From JAGNNV01 sp039932395 (GTDB lineage: Bacteria; Acidobacteriota; Vicinamibacteria; Fen-336; JAGNNV01): DNA of 38,550 nt. The stretch is from assembly GCA_039932395.1 (NCBI GenBank), contig JBDTQB010000005.1, positions 1 to 38,550 of the forward strand, written 5' to 3'. The notes beneath the pieces are model-generated. The model worked only from the letters and a program-made list of their open reading frames with translations. It was not told the DNA's origin and did not search any database. How positions within the stretch are numbered: position 1 is the first letter of the stretch; every line of letters begins with the position of its first letter. Both the position numbers and the translations under genes were made by a program. Of this stretch, positions 18,113-27,400 are shown in pieces.

Positions 18113-18868
18113 CTAGCTGGCGCGCCACTGCGGCATCTTGCTGTAGTAGCTCTGGTCGGGGATCTTGTGAACGGTGGACGTGACAGCCTTCTGCACGACG
18201 CAGACCGTGCCATACGCCTTTCCGTCCATACCGCCCGCGCTCTGCGTCGCGAAGATGCCGGGTTCGTAGTCGGCAAAGAAGGGTGCCTCGATCTCCTGAC
18301 GCTCCGGCCGGATCTGATAGACCTGAATCGAGTGAATGGTCCATTCGTTCACCGCATAGAAGTCGGCGAAGAGCGTCGGCGAAAACATGTAGAAGCCGTG
18401 GTCGAAGTAATTGTGGCTTGGAGAGCTGTGGATCATCCGCCCGCTGGGCTTCAGCATTCCGCCAATATTGGCGAGGCAATTCGGGAGATGGAAGACATGC
18501 TCCAGCGTCCCGTGGTCCACCACGCAATCGAATGCGCCTTGAAGCTCCGGGGGCAGGGACGGTGAGTTGAGATCGAATTCGATCTCAGCGCCTTCAAACC
18601 TGCTCTTGTCGAGCGAGACGACCTCGCTGAACCCCAGACTCAGAAAAAAAGCCTCGCGGGAGATGTAGCCCTTCTGGGCGAAGTCCGCACGATGGGAAAG
18701 CGTGGCAGGCGCCGGACCAAGCGCAACACCAGCGGCGTGCGCCATGCGATCGAGAGCGGGCTTATCGAAGTACATGTCCGCCTGGCCAAGGGTCAAACAA
18801 CGACCCGAAAATGGCCGCAGACGATGCTCCCGCAAAATCGGAATCGCGTTCGCCCGTATGAACCCCAT
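18113..18868 (-). CDS. Methyltransferase-like protein with atypical SAM motif I
   Basis: Protein of 251 residues. The second half of a class I methyltransferase fold is visible: FDCVVDHGTLEHVFHLPN at the motif IV/post-motif position, GGMLKPSGRMIHSSPSHN, and FYMFSPTLFADFY. The expected glycine-rich motif I is not present; the corresponding place reads FFLSLGFSEVVSLDKS. It may therefore be a divergent enzyme of a polysaccharide-associated subfamily rather than a standard methyltransferase. The ATG at 18868 is 51 bases after the preceding methyltransferase stop. A damaged copy of the GTLEHVFH region occurs at 32505-32641, next to tRNA-Arg. Activity is uncertain. Confidence 0.72.
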   Translation of the reverse strand: MGFIRANAIPILREHRLRPFSGRCLTLGQADMYFDKPALDRMAHAAGVALGPAPATLSHRADFAQKGYISREAFFLSLGFSEVVSLDKSRFEGAEIEFDLNSPSLPPELQGAFDCVVDHGTLEHVFHLPNCLANIGGMLKPSGRMIHSSPSHNYFDHGFYMFSPTLFADFYAVNEWTIHSIQVYQIRPERQEIEAPFFADYEPGIFATQSAGGMDGKAYGTVCVVQKAVTSTVHKIPDQSYYSKMPQWRAS

Positions 18869-18919
18869 GGTCTAGTTTAACAGCCCGAAACGTACCTTTC
18901 CCTTACGCGGTCAGCACCT

Positions 18920-19693
18920 TTAGGCCTTGCGAAGGATGTACGCCTGCTGGATCCCGAAACCACCGCCGGAATAGGTCTGTTCGATCTCGTAGAACACCTG
19001 GTTGATCGGATTTGAGTAGCCCGGGTAGTCGGCGGGCCTGGTCACAATCTCACGCAGAAACCGCGAGCCGAGATAGTACAGGGACGAAAAGTCCAATACC
19101 TCGAAAGTCACTCCCTGTGTTTCGAGAAAACCTGGCATGCGGGAGTGCTTGATATAGCGATTGAAGTCGTGTTCAACGAGGGGCGGCAGAGCCTTCAAAG
19201 AGCGCATGGCGTTCAGTAGGACCAGAGGCTCCCAAAAGGCTTCGCAAAGAATCACCTTGCCTCCTGCACGACACACCCGCAGACACTCGGTGATGCCCCG
19301 CTTCTGGTCTTCCCAGGTCGGCAGATTGATCAAAGTTCTCGTCGTGTAGACCACGTCAAAACTCTCGGAGTCGAAGCGAAGACGCCGAACGTCGCCCACT
19401 TCGAAGGATGTGAGGTTCTCAGGATCGAGCTGCGCCTTGTTCTTCTGCGCTTCCCGAATCATCGATTCGCTGAAATCGACCCCCGTGATCGAAGCGACGC
19501 CCTTGCCGAGGTGATGAAGGGCGGAATAGCCGTTCGCACACCCCACGTCGAGCACACGGTCCCCTTTATCAATATGGCATCCGATCTCTTGAATCTCGAG
19601 GCGAATCGCATGAGTGTCGCCCCAACTGACCTCGTGCGAAGTCCCAAACTTGTCGGCCTGCGAACTCCAGAATTCCTTGGTTGAGTTGGTCAT
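18920..19693 (-). CDS. Class I SAM-dependent methyltransferase
   Basis: Cytoplasmic methyltransferase of 257 residues. Motif I is VLDVGCANGYSALHHLGKG, followed by ITGVDFSESMIREA, SFEVGDVRRLRFDSESFDVV and CRAGGKVILCEAFW, all standard for the Methyltransf_11/25 group. The start was set at the ATG at 19693, preceded by GGAGG with a 10-base spacer; the frame is open further upstream but those residues are Pro/Arg-rich and lie in the gap after wzt. It is 85 bases downstream of wzt in the same orientation. In Wzm/Wzt systems with a Wzt cargo domain a methyltransferase can cap the glycan chain; this gene is one candidate for that role (inference). Confidence 0.88.
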   Translation of the reverse strand: MTNSTKEFWSSQADKFGTSHEVSWGDTHAIRLEIQEIGCHIDKGDRVLDVGCANGYSALHHLGKGVASITGVDFSESMIREAQKNKAQLDPENLTSFEVGDVRRLRFDSESFDVVYTTRTLINLPTWEDQKRGITECLRVCRAGGKVILCEAFWEPLVLLNAMRSLKALPPLVEHDFNRYIKHSRMPGFLETQGVTFEVLDFSSLYYLGSRFLREIVTRPADYPGYSNPINQVFYEIEQTYSGGGFGIQQAYILRKA

Positions 19694-19778
19694 GGGCAGA
19701 GATCCTCCAGTATTTAAAGAGTGCGCGCGCGAAGCGTGTGGTCTTGCGCCAAAGGGGCGCGACGGCGCACGATCGGGT

Positions 19779-21209
19779 TCAATTTGGATCGGCCGGGGAC
19801 GCCGGGCCGGATGGGTCCGGAAATGGGGCGGCACCTGGGGTGTGAACGGTCCAGCTGAATTCGTGCTGGAGGTTCACCACGGACGCGTGCTGGATGTGCT
19901 TCGCGAGGCCAATAGAGAAAAGCAGTCCGTCGTACCTGAAGTCGATCGGATAGGCCTCTTTTCCATCGGGTGTGTGGCCCACTCCGGCACTTAGGAAGTA
20001 GTCGCCGTTCGTAAGCCACATGGTCACGTCGAGCGAACCGACCAGAATGTCGCCCGCTTCGTGGCGCGTCAAGACGACCTCGGCGGCGCGTGTGTCGACA
20101 CCGAACATGTCCACGCCCTTCTTGTTCCTAATGACGAAACCGAACATGGGTCGATCGACGCGGGCGTGAAAGAGCGCCACCACAAAGAGCCGGTAGCGCT
20201 CGCCGGAGGTCAGCATAGACACCAATGCGCCGCGGTCGTCCAGAATGCCGTAAGACAAGACCTCAGCTTCCTGGAAGGAACCGGTGCGCAGTTCGTGCGC
20301 GTTCGTCGCTGTCGCGACCGATCGAGAGCCTTCCGTTCTCCGCGCCAGGGCCTGCCTCGCCATTTCTCTTACGGCGTCACTTCCAACGTGTCCGCCAGGC
20401 AACGGATCCGTGGGCGGAACGGTAGGCGCCGGGAGTGCCCCGTCAGCGGCCTCTACCCGTGAGCTCGCACCCGGCTGATCACCGAAGATGAGGTGGTAGT
20501 AAACCATCCCGATATGCCGCGGAGCGCCCTGTTCGTAAATCCGGCCACCCTCCAGCAAGATCGCGTGATCACAGAACGTGCTGATGGTGTTGAGGTCATG
20601 GGATACAAGCAAGATGGTGCGCCCCGATTCCCGAAACGCCGACATCTTGGCGAAGCACTTGCGCTGAAACTTGACGTCCCCCACCGAAAGGGCTTCGTCG
20701 ACAATCAGAATCTCGGGTTCCACGCAAATTGCCGTGGCGAACGTCAGGCGTGCCTGCATGCCCGACGAGTAGGTGCGGAAAGGCTGGTCGATAAAATCGC
20801 GAAGTTCGGAGAAATCAACGATCCACTCCATCTTCGCGTCGATCTCCTCTTGGGTCATTCCGATCATGAGCCCACCGAGCCGGACGTTCTCGCGACCGGT
20901 GTAGTCGGGACTGAATCCCGTTCCGAGCTCTAGGATCGAGGAGATCCTTCCCACGACTTGAACCTCGCCCGCCGTGGGGTCGAGCTTCCCGCAGATCAGC
21001 TTGAGGAGCGTGCTCTTTCCCGCGCCGTTTCGGCCCAAGATGCCGACCGCCTGCCCCTTTTTTACGTCGAACGACAGATCCTTGAGCGCCCAGAACAGGC
21101 GATGCCGGGCTTTACCCGTCAGAGCTTCCCAGAAGAGATCGGCGGGGCGCGCGTAGAGCTTGAAGGCCTTGCTCAGGCCCTCGACGCGGATGGCGGATGG
21201 TTGACTCAG
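19779..21209 (-). CDS. wzt: Polysaccharide ABC exporter ATPase with C-terminal cargo domain (Wzt)
   Basis: ATPase of a polysaccharide export transporter. The frame shows VEGLSKAFKLYARPADLFWE, Walker A GRNGAGKST (residues 59-67 from the proposed start), signature YSSGMQARLTFA, Walker B EILIVDEALSVGD and the switch His in LVSHDLN. After about residue 250 comes a Wzt C-terminal beta domain (SFQEAEVLSYGILDD ... LVGSLDVTMWLTNGDYFLS) that in O9a-type systems binds the finished glycan. The start is odd: between the wzm stop and Walker A there is no ATG, GTG or TTG in frame. CTG at 21209, with GGAG five bases upstream, is the best candidate and gives 476 residues, a normal Wzt length. ACG at 21242 is an alternative, as is a sequencing error. 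Confidence 0.88.
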   Translation of the reverse strand: MSQPSAIRVEGLSKAFKLYARPADLFWEALTGKARHRLFWALKDLSFDVKKGQAVGILGRNGAGKSTLLKLICGKLDPTAGEVQVVGRISSILELGTGFSPDYTGRENVRLGGLMIGMTQEEIDAKMEWIVDFSELRDFIDQPFRTYSSGMQARLTFATAICVEPEILIVDEALSVGDVKFQRKCFAKMSAFRESGRTILLVSHDLNTISTFCDHAILLEGGRIYEQGAPRHIGMVYYHLIFGDQPGASSRVEAADGALPAPTVPPTDPLPGGHVGSDAVREMARQALARRTEGSRSVATATNAHELRTGSFQEAEVLSYGILDDRGALVSMLTSGERYRLFVVALFHARVDRPMFGFVIRNKKGVDMFGVDTRAAEVVLTRHEAGDILVGSLDVTMWLTNGDYFLSAGVGHTPDGKEAYPIDFRYDGLLFSIGLAKHIQHASVVNLQHEFSWTVHTPGAAPFPDPSGPASPADPN

Positions 21210-21251
21210 GGGCGCTCCAGAACCTGATTCTAGGCGACTCGTCCGCCCAAG

Positions 21252-22088
21252 CTAGAGAACGTTGCCGAACATGGCGGAAAGCCGCCTGAACAGGCGATGC
21301 CCCGAAATGAAGCTCACTAGGCTCAAAGAGAAGAAGATCAGCCAGCTGAAGGGATGCCGGATCGCTCCGAAGTAAAGAGCATCCTGAAAACAATAGACAA
21401 GGTGACTGAACGGATTGAGCAACAGCAAGAGTTCGAATCCCCGAGGCACGGAGCCAGGAAGATAGATGGCGGGCAGAAAATAGATCCCGACGACGTTGAA
21501 CACCTGAACCACGTCCTTAATGTCGCGGAAATAGGCCCCGACCGCCGAGAGTGCGAAGGAGACGCCGGTCATGGCCAGAACCTGCATCGCGAAGAGCAGC
21601 GGCAGAAGCGCCCACGTCAGAGGAAGGGTGAAATACCTGGCCAGAATGAACAGGGCCAGACCAAACAGCAGCACCATTTCGCTGGGGAGGGTCGAAACGA
21701 CGGACTTCACCGGCAAGACCTCGATGGGAAAAATGACCTGCTTGACCAGATTGGCGTTGGCCACAATGACGGATCCAGCCTTCGCCATCACTTCCTGAAA
21801 GGCCAGCCAGGGAATCAGACCGGCAAGGAGGTAGCTCGTGTAGTCAAAGGGCTGACCCGCTGTGCCGCCCATGCGAGTCTTGAAGATGTAACCGAACACG
21901 AAGACGTAGGTGGTCAGCAGGATGAGCGGATGGCCGATGGTCCAGAACCTGGAAAAGAACTGCCCGGCGTATCGATCCGACACCTCGCGCCGGGCCAGTT
22001 CGTAGATCAGATATCGCCGGGAGATCAAGACTTGAAGTCCCTCTCTAAAGGCTTGGATGTTTCGGCGCGGACTGATGAGCGAGAGCAT
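21252..22088 (-). CDS. wzm: Polysaccharide ABC exporter permease (Wzm)
   Basis: Inner-membrane ABC-2 permease of 278 residues. It opens with a cytoplasmic amphipathic region (REGLQVLISRRYLIYELARR and the typical EVSDRYAGQFFSRFW) and then has about six transmembrane helices (starting near residues 58, 90, 135, 165, 195 and 243). FIPxY-like LIPWLAFQEVM and KQVIFPIEVLPV are conserved wording in Wzm/RfbA/KpsM proteins. It is the first gene of the minus-strand operon and is followed 42 bases later by wzt, its partner. It would carry an undecaprenyl-pyrophosphate-linked glycan across the inner membrane. It stands divergent from the gene at 22181, with a 92-base shared upstream region. Confidence 0.94.
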   Translation of the reverse strand: MLSLISPRRNIQAFREGLQVLISRRYLIYELARREVSDRYAGQFFSRFWTIGHPLILLTTYVFVFGYIFKTRMGGTAGQPFDYTSYLLAGLIPWLAFQEVMAKAGSVIVANANLVKQVIFPIEVLPVKSVVSTLPSEMVLLFGLALFILARYFTLPLTWALLPLLFAMQVLAMTGVSFALSAVGAYFRDIKDVVQVFNVVGIYFLPAIYLPGSVPRGFELLLLLNPFSHLVYCFQDALYFGAIRHPFSWLIFFSLSLVSFISGHRLFRRLSAMFGNVL

Positions 22089-22128
22089 GAGGCGAGGCTC
22101 ACTTTACGTGACGCTGAAGTCGAGTCGC

Positions 22129-22158
22129 TTGACACGACCTTCGACCGCGCCGTACGCT
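22129..22158 (+). promoter_or_regulatory. Candidate sigma70-type promoter for the 22181 gene
   Basis: TTGACA (22129-22134) matches the -35 consensus exactly; an 18-base spacer leads to TACGCT (22153-22158), a weaker -10 with three matches. The expected start of transcription would be a few bases before the ATG cluster at 22181. It lies in the divergent region between wzm and this gene. Read by eye only; the housekeeping sigma specificity of the host is unknown. Confidence 0.35.
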
Positions 22159-22180
22159 GCTCCTGGATGGTGTTCTCTTC

Positions 22181-22936
22181 ATGATGATGACAATTGCTCT
22201 CGCTCTATCGACCCTTCTGAGCGGGCAGACGACGACGGCAATGGCCTCGCAGACCGCGTCTCCGGCTGTTGGCCTACAAATGGACATCAAGGCGGATGGC
22301 TCAATCGAGGCTTCCATGACCTCGGGGACTCTTGGCAGCCTTCTTTCCGAGTTGACGCGACGCAAAGCCATCGTGGGTCTAATCCTGGATGAACGGGTCA
22401 GGGGTCTCTCCTTGTCCGGGGCCTGGTCCGCATCTTCAGCCGAAGAGTTACTTCGCAGAGTGCTCGCTGGGCGCACCGATGTGGCATTCGCCGGAAACGC
22501 GCAGCGAATCGCAGTGGGTCAGATCGACTTCGTTCTCAAAGCGTGGGATGTGAAAGACAGCATGACTGGCGGGACAACGTCGGCTCCCTCGAAAGTCCGG
22601 CTAGCGAATGAGAAGGAAGAGATCGCTCCAGAGGAACAGGAACGGCTCGACTTCGAGGTTCGCGAAGAGGCCGCACGCTCTCAAGAAACGGCTCTGGCAC
22701 AGTTAAACGTCGTTCTCGCCCAACCCGCGCTTCGGCAGGGTGAAATCGGCACTCTTCCGTTCCCGGGCCCGAATGGGGAACCGCTCACCTACATTCAGGG
22801 TCCACCGCGTCCCGCAGAGGTCGGTCCCCGCCCCTTCGCGAGACCGGGTAGCACTCCGCAGGGTGTGACGGGGAACGCGCTTCCCCCGGCTAAAACGGGC
22901 CTTGAGGCTCTGCTTAGGGATCTCGGCGTCAAGTAG
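22181..22936 (+). CDS. Putative exported protein with secretin/STN-like short domain
   Basis: Protein of 251 residues, not clearly a known family. Three ATG codons follow one another at 22181; the next residues TIALALSTLLSGQTTTAMA form a short hydrophobic export signal ending near an AxA-like cleavage site. Residues about 40-112 (SGTLGSLLSELTRRKAIVG ... DERVRGLSLSGAW ... SAEELLRRVLAG) follow the beta-alpha-beta layout of secretin and STN N-domains, where a helix is followed by a target-strand pair. The rest is Glu-rich (EKEEIAPEEQERLDFEVREE) and then Pro/Gly-rich. It is followed without a gap by a second small putative exported protein. A periplasmic role next to the polysaccharide exporter is only a guess. 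Confidence 0.6.
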   Translation: MMMTIALALSTLLSGQTTTAMASQTASPAVGLQMDIKADGSIEASMTSGTLGSLLSELTRRKAIVGLILDERVRGLSLSGAWSASSAEELLRRVLAGRTDVAFAGNAQRIAVGQIDFVLKAWDVKDSMTGGTTSAPSKVRLANEKEEIAPEEQERLDFEVREEAARSQETALAQLNVVLAQPALRQGEIGTLPFPGPNGEPLTYIQGPPRPAEVGPRPFARPGSTPQGVTGNALPPAKTGLEALLRDLGVK

Positions 22937-23404
22937 ATGTTTCCCCAGGCTGTCCTGACAGCGGGCCTCGTGCTGTTCCAGGGCGAGAAACCGGCAGCAG
23001 CCACACCTTCAGCGACGGCAAGCGCCAGTCCAAGCGCAACTCCGTCAGCTTCTGATCTGAAGATGGAACAACTTCTCTTCGATCGGGTCTGTCTTTGGTG
23101 GAAGGCTCGGCAGGCGAGGAATCACCGCGCCATGTACGACCTCGCGCCACCCTCCTATCGCAAGGAGAAGTCCTACGAGGACTTCGTCGTCGACAGCACG
23201 ATGCGATCGCGCTTCGATCTGGTGAGTTTTCGTATCGAGAAGGCCGACATGAGCCGGCAAGAAGCGAAGGTTTTCGTGGCGGCCAGATTTGATTTCGTGA
23301 GATTTGGCACGCCCGAGACGGTTGCCGAAGACCCGTGGATCAAGGTCGACGGCACTTGGTATCGAAAATGGGAGCCGGTCGCACTTCCTTTTCCCAAGTC
23401 CTAG
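22937..23404 (+). CDS. Small putative exported protein
   Basis: Unrecognised protein of 155 residues. ATG follows the preceding TAG directly. A short hydrophobic N-terminus (QAVLTAGLVLF) is followed by a low-complexity Ala/Ser/Thr/Pro tract (about residues 18-40), typical of a flexible linker in exported proteins. The compact remainder (residues 42-155) contains WWKARQARNHRAMYDLAPP, SYEDFVVDSTMRSRFDLVSF and a final DPWIKVDGTWYRKWEPV, reminiscent of NTF2/SnoaL-like cystatin folds with an ionic-strand ending, but no catalytic signature is visible. It forms a two-gene unit with the STN-like gene and ends before a strong hairpin. The function cannot be assigned. Confidence 0.6.
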   Translation: MFPQAVLTAGLVLFQGEKPAAATPSATASASPSATPSASDLKMEQLLFDRVCLWWKARQARNHRAMYDLAPPSYRKEKSYEDFVVDSTMRSRFDLVSFRIEKADMSRQEAKVFVAARFDFVRFGTPETVAEDPWIKVDGTWYRKWEPVALPFPKS

Positions 23405-23435
23405 CAAGGTCGTCTTTCAAATCCCCTGACGCAGA

Positions 23436-23459
23436 AAGGCCCCGGTTTCCCGGGGCCTT
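23436..23459. terminator. Hairpin between convergent genes, likely bidirectional terminator
   Basis: A perfect 10-bp GC-rich stem, AAGGCCCCGG (23436-23445) and CCGGGGCCTT (23450-23459), encloses the four-base loop TTTC. On the minus strand it is followed by a short T-rich stretch. It lies between the stop at 23404 (plus) and the stop at 23479 (minus), exactly where a shared terminator is expected. Confidence 0.75.
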
Positions 23460-23478
23460 GACCGTTACAGAGCGCGGT

Positions 23479-24294
23479 CTAGCGGATCGGAGAGCCTAGA
23501 ACGATCGCGTCGCGGGTCGTGAAAGGTGAGTCGAAAGACAGCCCCGTCGAACCGAGCGTCGTGGTGTTCGCCGAGATCGCCCCAAACGCGCCATTGTGGG
23601 TCAGAGTCGTGCCGCCAAACGATCCGTTGCCGGTTCCCGGCACCAGCATGTCTATCTTCGTGCTCTTGAAAACGGTGGCATTCGCAGGAACAGTGAAAGT
23701 CAGGGCGGTGCCAACAAGGGTGCCAGTGGCGTCAGTGGCACGAAGGGTGACGCTGACGGGGCTCGAGGTGTTGTTGTGGATCGTCTGATAGGAGTCGTAG
23801 GCAGGTGTCACGAAGAACCAAGGCGAGAAGAGCGTGGTTTCACGCACCATCAGGTTCAAATCCTGACCGCTGGCATCGCAGGTCGTGAGCTTGATGCGAT
23901 ATTCGCCCGTTGTCGTCACGTTGATGACTTCGGTTTCAGGATCAATCGTCACTGGGTCGTTTGGTGAACCTTCCAGCGTACTCTGGTACTGAGTGCTGGG
24001 GGCAACAACCGTCCCCGCGGCGTCCGAGAACAAGGCAACCGACACGCAGCCGTTGCTACCGTCCGACGTCGAAGTCCAGGAAGAAATCTGATAGGACCGG
24101 TTTGCAAACAAGGTCACCTTCCACCACGCATCCGAGGCGTTAACCGCGGGAAACTGCTTCCGCGAAATGGAGTTCAACGCAATCGACCGCGCCGTAGCGG
24201 GCGTGAGGTTGTCCGCAAAGCTCAACCCCGCGCTGGAAACGACCACCGCAAGGCTAATTCCCGCACGAACTATTGTTTTCAAATTCACATTCAT
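23479..24294 (-). CDS. Secreted stand-alone copy of the neighbouring protease's C-terminal module
   Basis: Secreted protein of 271 residues with a signal peptide (KTIVRAGISLAVVVSSAGL, cleavage expected near SFA-DN). The whole mature part matches the last ~245 residues of the adjacent M4 protease: LFANRSYQ, LEGSPN, ETTLFSPWFFVT, QTIHNN, VFKSTKIDM, HNGAFGAISANTTTL, GLSFDSPF and the identical final VLGSPIR. It therefore appears to be a free-standing module of two beta domains, without a catalytic part. ATG at 24294 was chosen; GGAG touches it directly, so a GTG at 24288 is equally possible. It follows the protease by about 107 bases in the same direction. Surface binding or protease-related function is inferred. 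Confidence 0.82.
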   Translation of the reverse strand: MNVNLKTIVRAGISLAVVVSSAGLSFADNLTPATARSIALNSISRKQFPAVNASDAWWKVTLFANRSYQISSWTSTSDGSNGCVSVALFSDAAGTVVAPSTQYQSTLEGSPNDPVTIDPETEVINVTTTGEYRIKLTTCDASGQDLNLMVRETTLFSPWFFVTPAYDSYQTIHNNTSSPVSVTLRATDATGTLVGTALTFTVPANATVFKSTKIDMLVPGTGNGSFGGTTLTHNGAFGAISANTTTLGSTGLSFDSPFTTRDAIVLGSPIR

Positions 24295-24401
24295 CTCCAG
24301 AAAGAAAAAGGCACCCTCGCCCTTTGAACGGGGCATCCACACGGTGGGTGCGTATGAACCAAACTACTTGGAATCCACTCATCCGTCAAATCAAAAAACA
24401 T

Positions 24402-27400
24402 CTACCGGATCGGAGATCCCAAAACCTGGGAACTTCGAGGTGTGAAGGGCGAGTCAAAGGAGAGCCCAGTCAAGCCGGAGAGCGTGGTGGTATTCGCGGA
24501 GATCGCACCGAACGCGCCGTCATGCCTCAGCAAAGTTCCCCCAAAGGCATCAGCCGCGACCCCCATGTCGGACTTCGTGCTCTTGAAGACGGTGGCATCC
24601 GCCGGGACCGTGAAGGTAATCGAGTTGCCCAGGGCAGTGCCCGACGCATCAAGAGCCTGGAGGGTCACCACGACCGGTTGCGCGGTGTTGTTGTGAATGG
24701 TCTGGAATGCATCGTAGGAAGTGGCGTTGGTGACGAAGAGCCAGGGCGAGAACAAGGTGGTTTCGCGCGCCAGGAGGGAGACATCCTCAGGCGTCCCGGC
24801 CACGCCGGTCAGGCGTAGACGGTAGACGCCGCTCGTGGTCGGCTGAAAGAGCAACGTCTGCGGACGACCAGTCGACTGGTTGGGCGAACCCTCAAGCCCC
24901 GCACTCTCTTTTCGAGGAGACGGCGTCGCGGCAACCGTTCCCGACGCGTCGGAAAACAGATCCAGAGAGATTGAGACCGCGCCTGAGGTTTCATCATCGG
25001 CGACGGGCCAGGCTGAGAATTGGTAGGACCGGTTGGCGAAGAGCTGAACGGCGTACCAGATTTCGGGAGTGGTTCCGCCGAGGGTTGTTCGCGCGGATGA
25101 GTCGAGGGCCATGAAGCGAGCGCTCGTGGGGGTGACGTTCGGTTCCGTATCGTCATCAACAATCGTGCCCACGGCCTGGCCATCTGCGATGGTCGCGAAT
25201 AAGGGATCGGTGAGGTTGACAAAGAAGGTCTCATTTCCCTCAATCACGGCGTCGCCCTGAATGGGAACGCTGAACGTCTGCGTGGTCACGCCGGGAGCGA
25301 AGTTAAGCACCGTCGGACCGGCGGCGGTGTAGTCGCTTCCGGCGGTGGCTGTGCTGTCCGCAGTCGTCGCGGTCACGGAGACCGTGGAAGCAAATGGCGC
25401 CGACAGGCTCAACGTGAAGGTCGCGTTGGACATTCCGGCGTTGCCTTCCAGAACAGAGACATCGGCGATCGAAATAGTCGGCGGCGTGATCGAGAAGCAT
25501 TGATAGACCCGGAAGTCATCGATGAACCAGCCGTAGTCGTCGATCGAACTGTCGGTGCCGATGCGGAAGCGGAACCGGACGTTTTGGCCGCCAAGAGTCC
25601 CAAGGTTGTACTGGGACGCGGTGTAGCCGAAGCTGTCCTTCACGAAACCCATGAGCCCGCCGATGGGATTGCCGGTCGTCGCCTTGATCGCCCCGGTTCC
25701 GTAGTTGGCGCCCGCCGCGTAAAGCGGGGAGAGATCACTCCAGTTGACGCCATTGTCGGTGCTGTATTCGATTCGCCCCCCATCCCAGTTGTTTCCGCCG
25801 CTGTCGTTGTCAAAACCAAAGGAATGGTTGAACTGAAGGCGCGACCCGGGGAGGATGCTGAGGTTCGAAGCCAGACTGATTCTCGAATCCGTCGCGGTGT
25901 CTTGGGAATAGCCCCAAAGGTTGTCCGCCCCCGTCGTGGCGAAAACAGATCCTCCAAGGGGATTGACCGGATTGCTGCCCCGAAACCAGGTCCCGGTGTT
26001 GCCGCTGATGGTCCAGTTCGAAAGGCCCGTCTCGAACCCGTCGAAGAACGTGTTGGTGGCGTACTGCCCGGCCGGGCACACGTTAGGGGGCGGGGCGTTC
26101 ATGCCGTAGTTCGCGCCGCACGGCCACGGATTGGACATCTGAACCGCGTTCAAGGCCTTGGTCACTTCGCTGCAATCTCCGGCCGTGATGCCGTCGGTCC
26201 CGACCAGGTCGGAGCAGGCTTGCTGCAGGGCGTTGTAGTTGTCGAGAAAATCCGAAGCCGAAGTCAGGTACTGGGTCAGGGCGCGGTACTGAACCTTCGC
26301 GGCCTTCGTAAGGCCTATGCCTACGACGGTTTGGGCGTTGTAGGTTCCTCCGTCGACCATCAGAGCGTAGGCGTGGTTTGGGACGCCGCTGTTCGTATGC
26401 ACGCCGCCAGCATCTTCGGCGACCGGATCGTATTCGCAACGGAACTGCGAGTCCGTCATTTTCCCCGGGTCGTTAAAAAGATTCGGATTCGCCATGTTGC
26501 GGAGGGCGCCTCCATCGGGTAGATCTTCTCCCATCTCCCATCTGACGGCCAGGGTGTCGGTGCCGAGGCCATTCAGCAGGTCCACGGTCTCGCCGAAGAT
26601 GTCAGAGAACGATTCGTTCAAGGCCCCGGACTGCATGTAGTAGAAGAGATTCGCGGTTCGCTCGGTCACCGCATGTGTCAGCTCGTGGGCAACGACGTCG
26701 TCCGCGCTCGCGTAGCCGTCTCCGTAGACCATTTGCGTGCCACTCCAGAACGCGTTTTCGTAGGGGCAAGCGGAACCTGTCGGACAATGATGAACGGTCG
26801 ACTTCAGCTGCCCACCCAGTCCATCGAAGCTGTCGCGGCCGTGAACGCTTGAGTAGTAGTCGTACGTACTGCCGGCGTAGACGTAGGCCAGATCGGCGTC
26901 GGTGTCACCGGTGGCCGCATCGCCTTCGGATCGCACCAGGGTTCCGGGGAGGGTCGCGAGATTGTTTCCGTTGTAGACGGCACGATTCTTCGCGTCGGTC
27001 CGCTGGCTGAAGCTCAGGAGCACCAATTTGCTGTGAGCGTCGATCCAGATGAATTGTCGGAGATCCATAGAAGACGCTTCGATGAACCAGGCAAGTCTCG
27101 TGGGAAACGGGCGCCCGCCGAGCAATTCCTGATTGAGGATCTCGAGACGCGGCTCGCTCAGGTTCACTCCAAGCGTCTTGAATTTGCGGGCCACATATTT
27201 GCCCGCGATCGAAAGCGATTCCGGCGCGCTGACCGCTGGATTGAGATCCACTCCGTCGATCCCGCCAAGCGTCTTGCCGTTCGCGGCGAGGACCCGAGCG
27301 CCCTTCATGTGAAGCACCAACTCGCCGCCCGTGACGGGCACCCCGGCTCTGACCTGAGTCATGCGCACGTGGTCGAGGCCCAGGCTGTCGGTTTCAACTC

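Noticed and set aside
18082..18276. 65-residue N-terminal extension of the DegT aminotransferase
   Set aside because: It lies inside the preceding methyltransferase gene, is Arg/Ser/Ala-rich and does not look like the family; the ATG at 18081 fits.
19694..19834. 47-residue N-terminal extension of the methyltransferase after wzt
   Set aside because: It is Pro/Arg-rich and overlaps the 3' end of wzt; the ATG at 19693 has a good ribosome-binding site.
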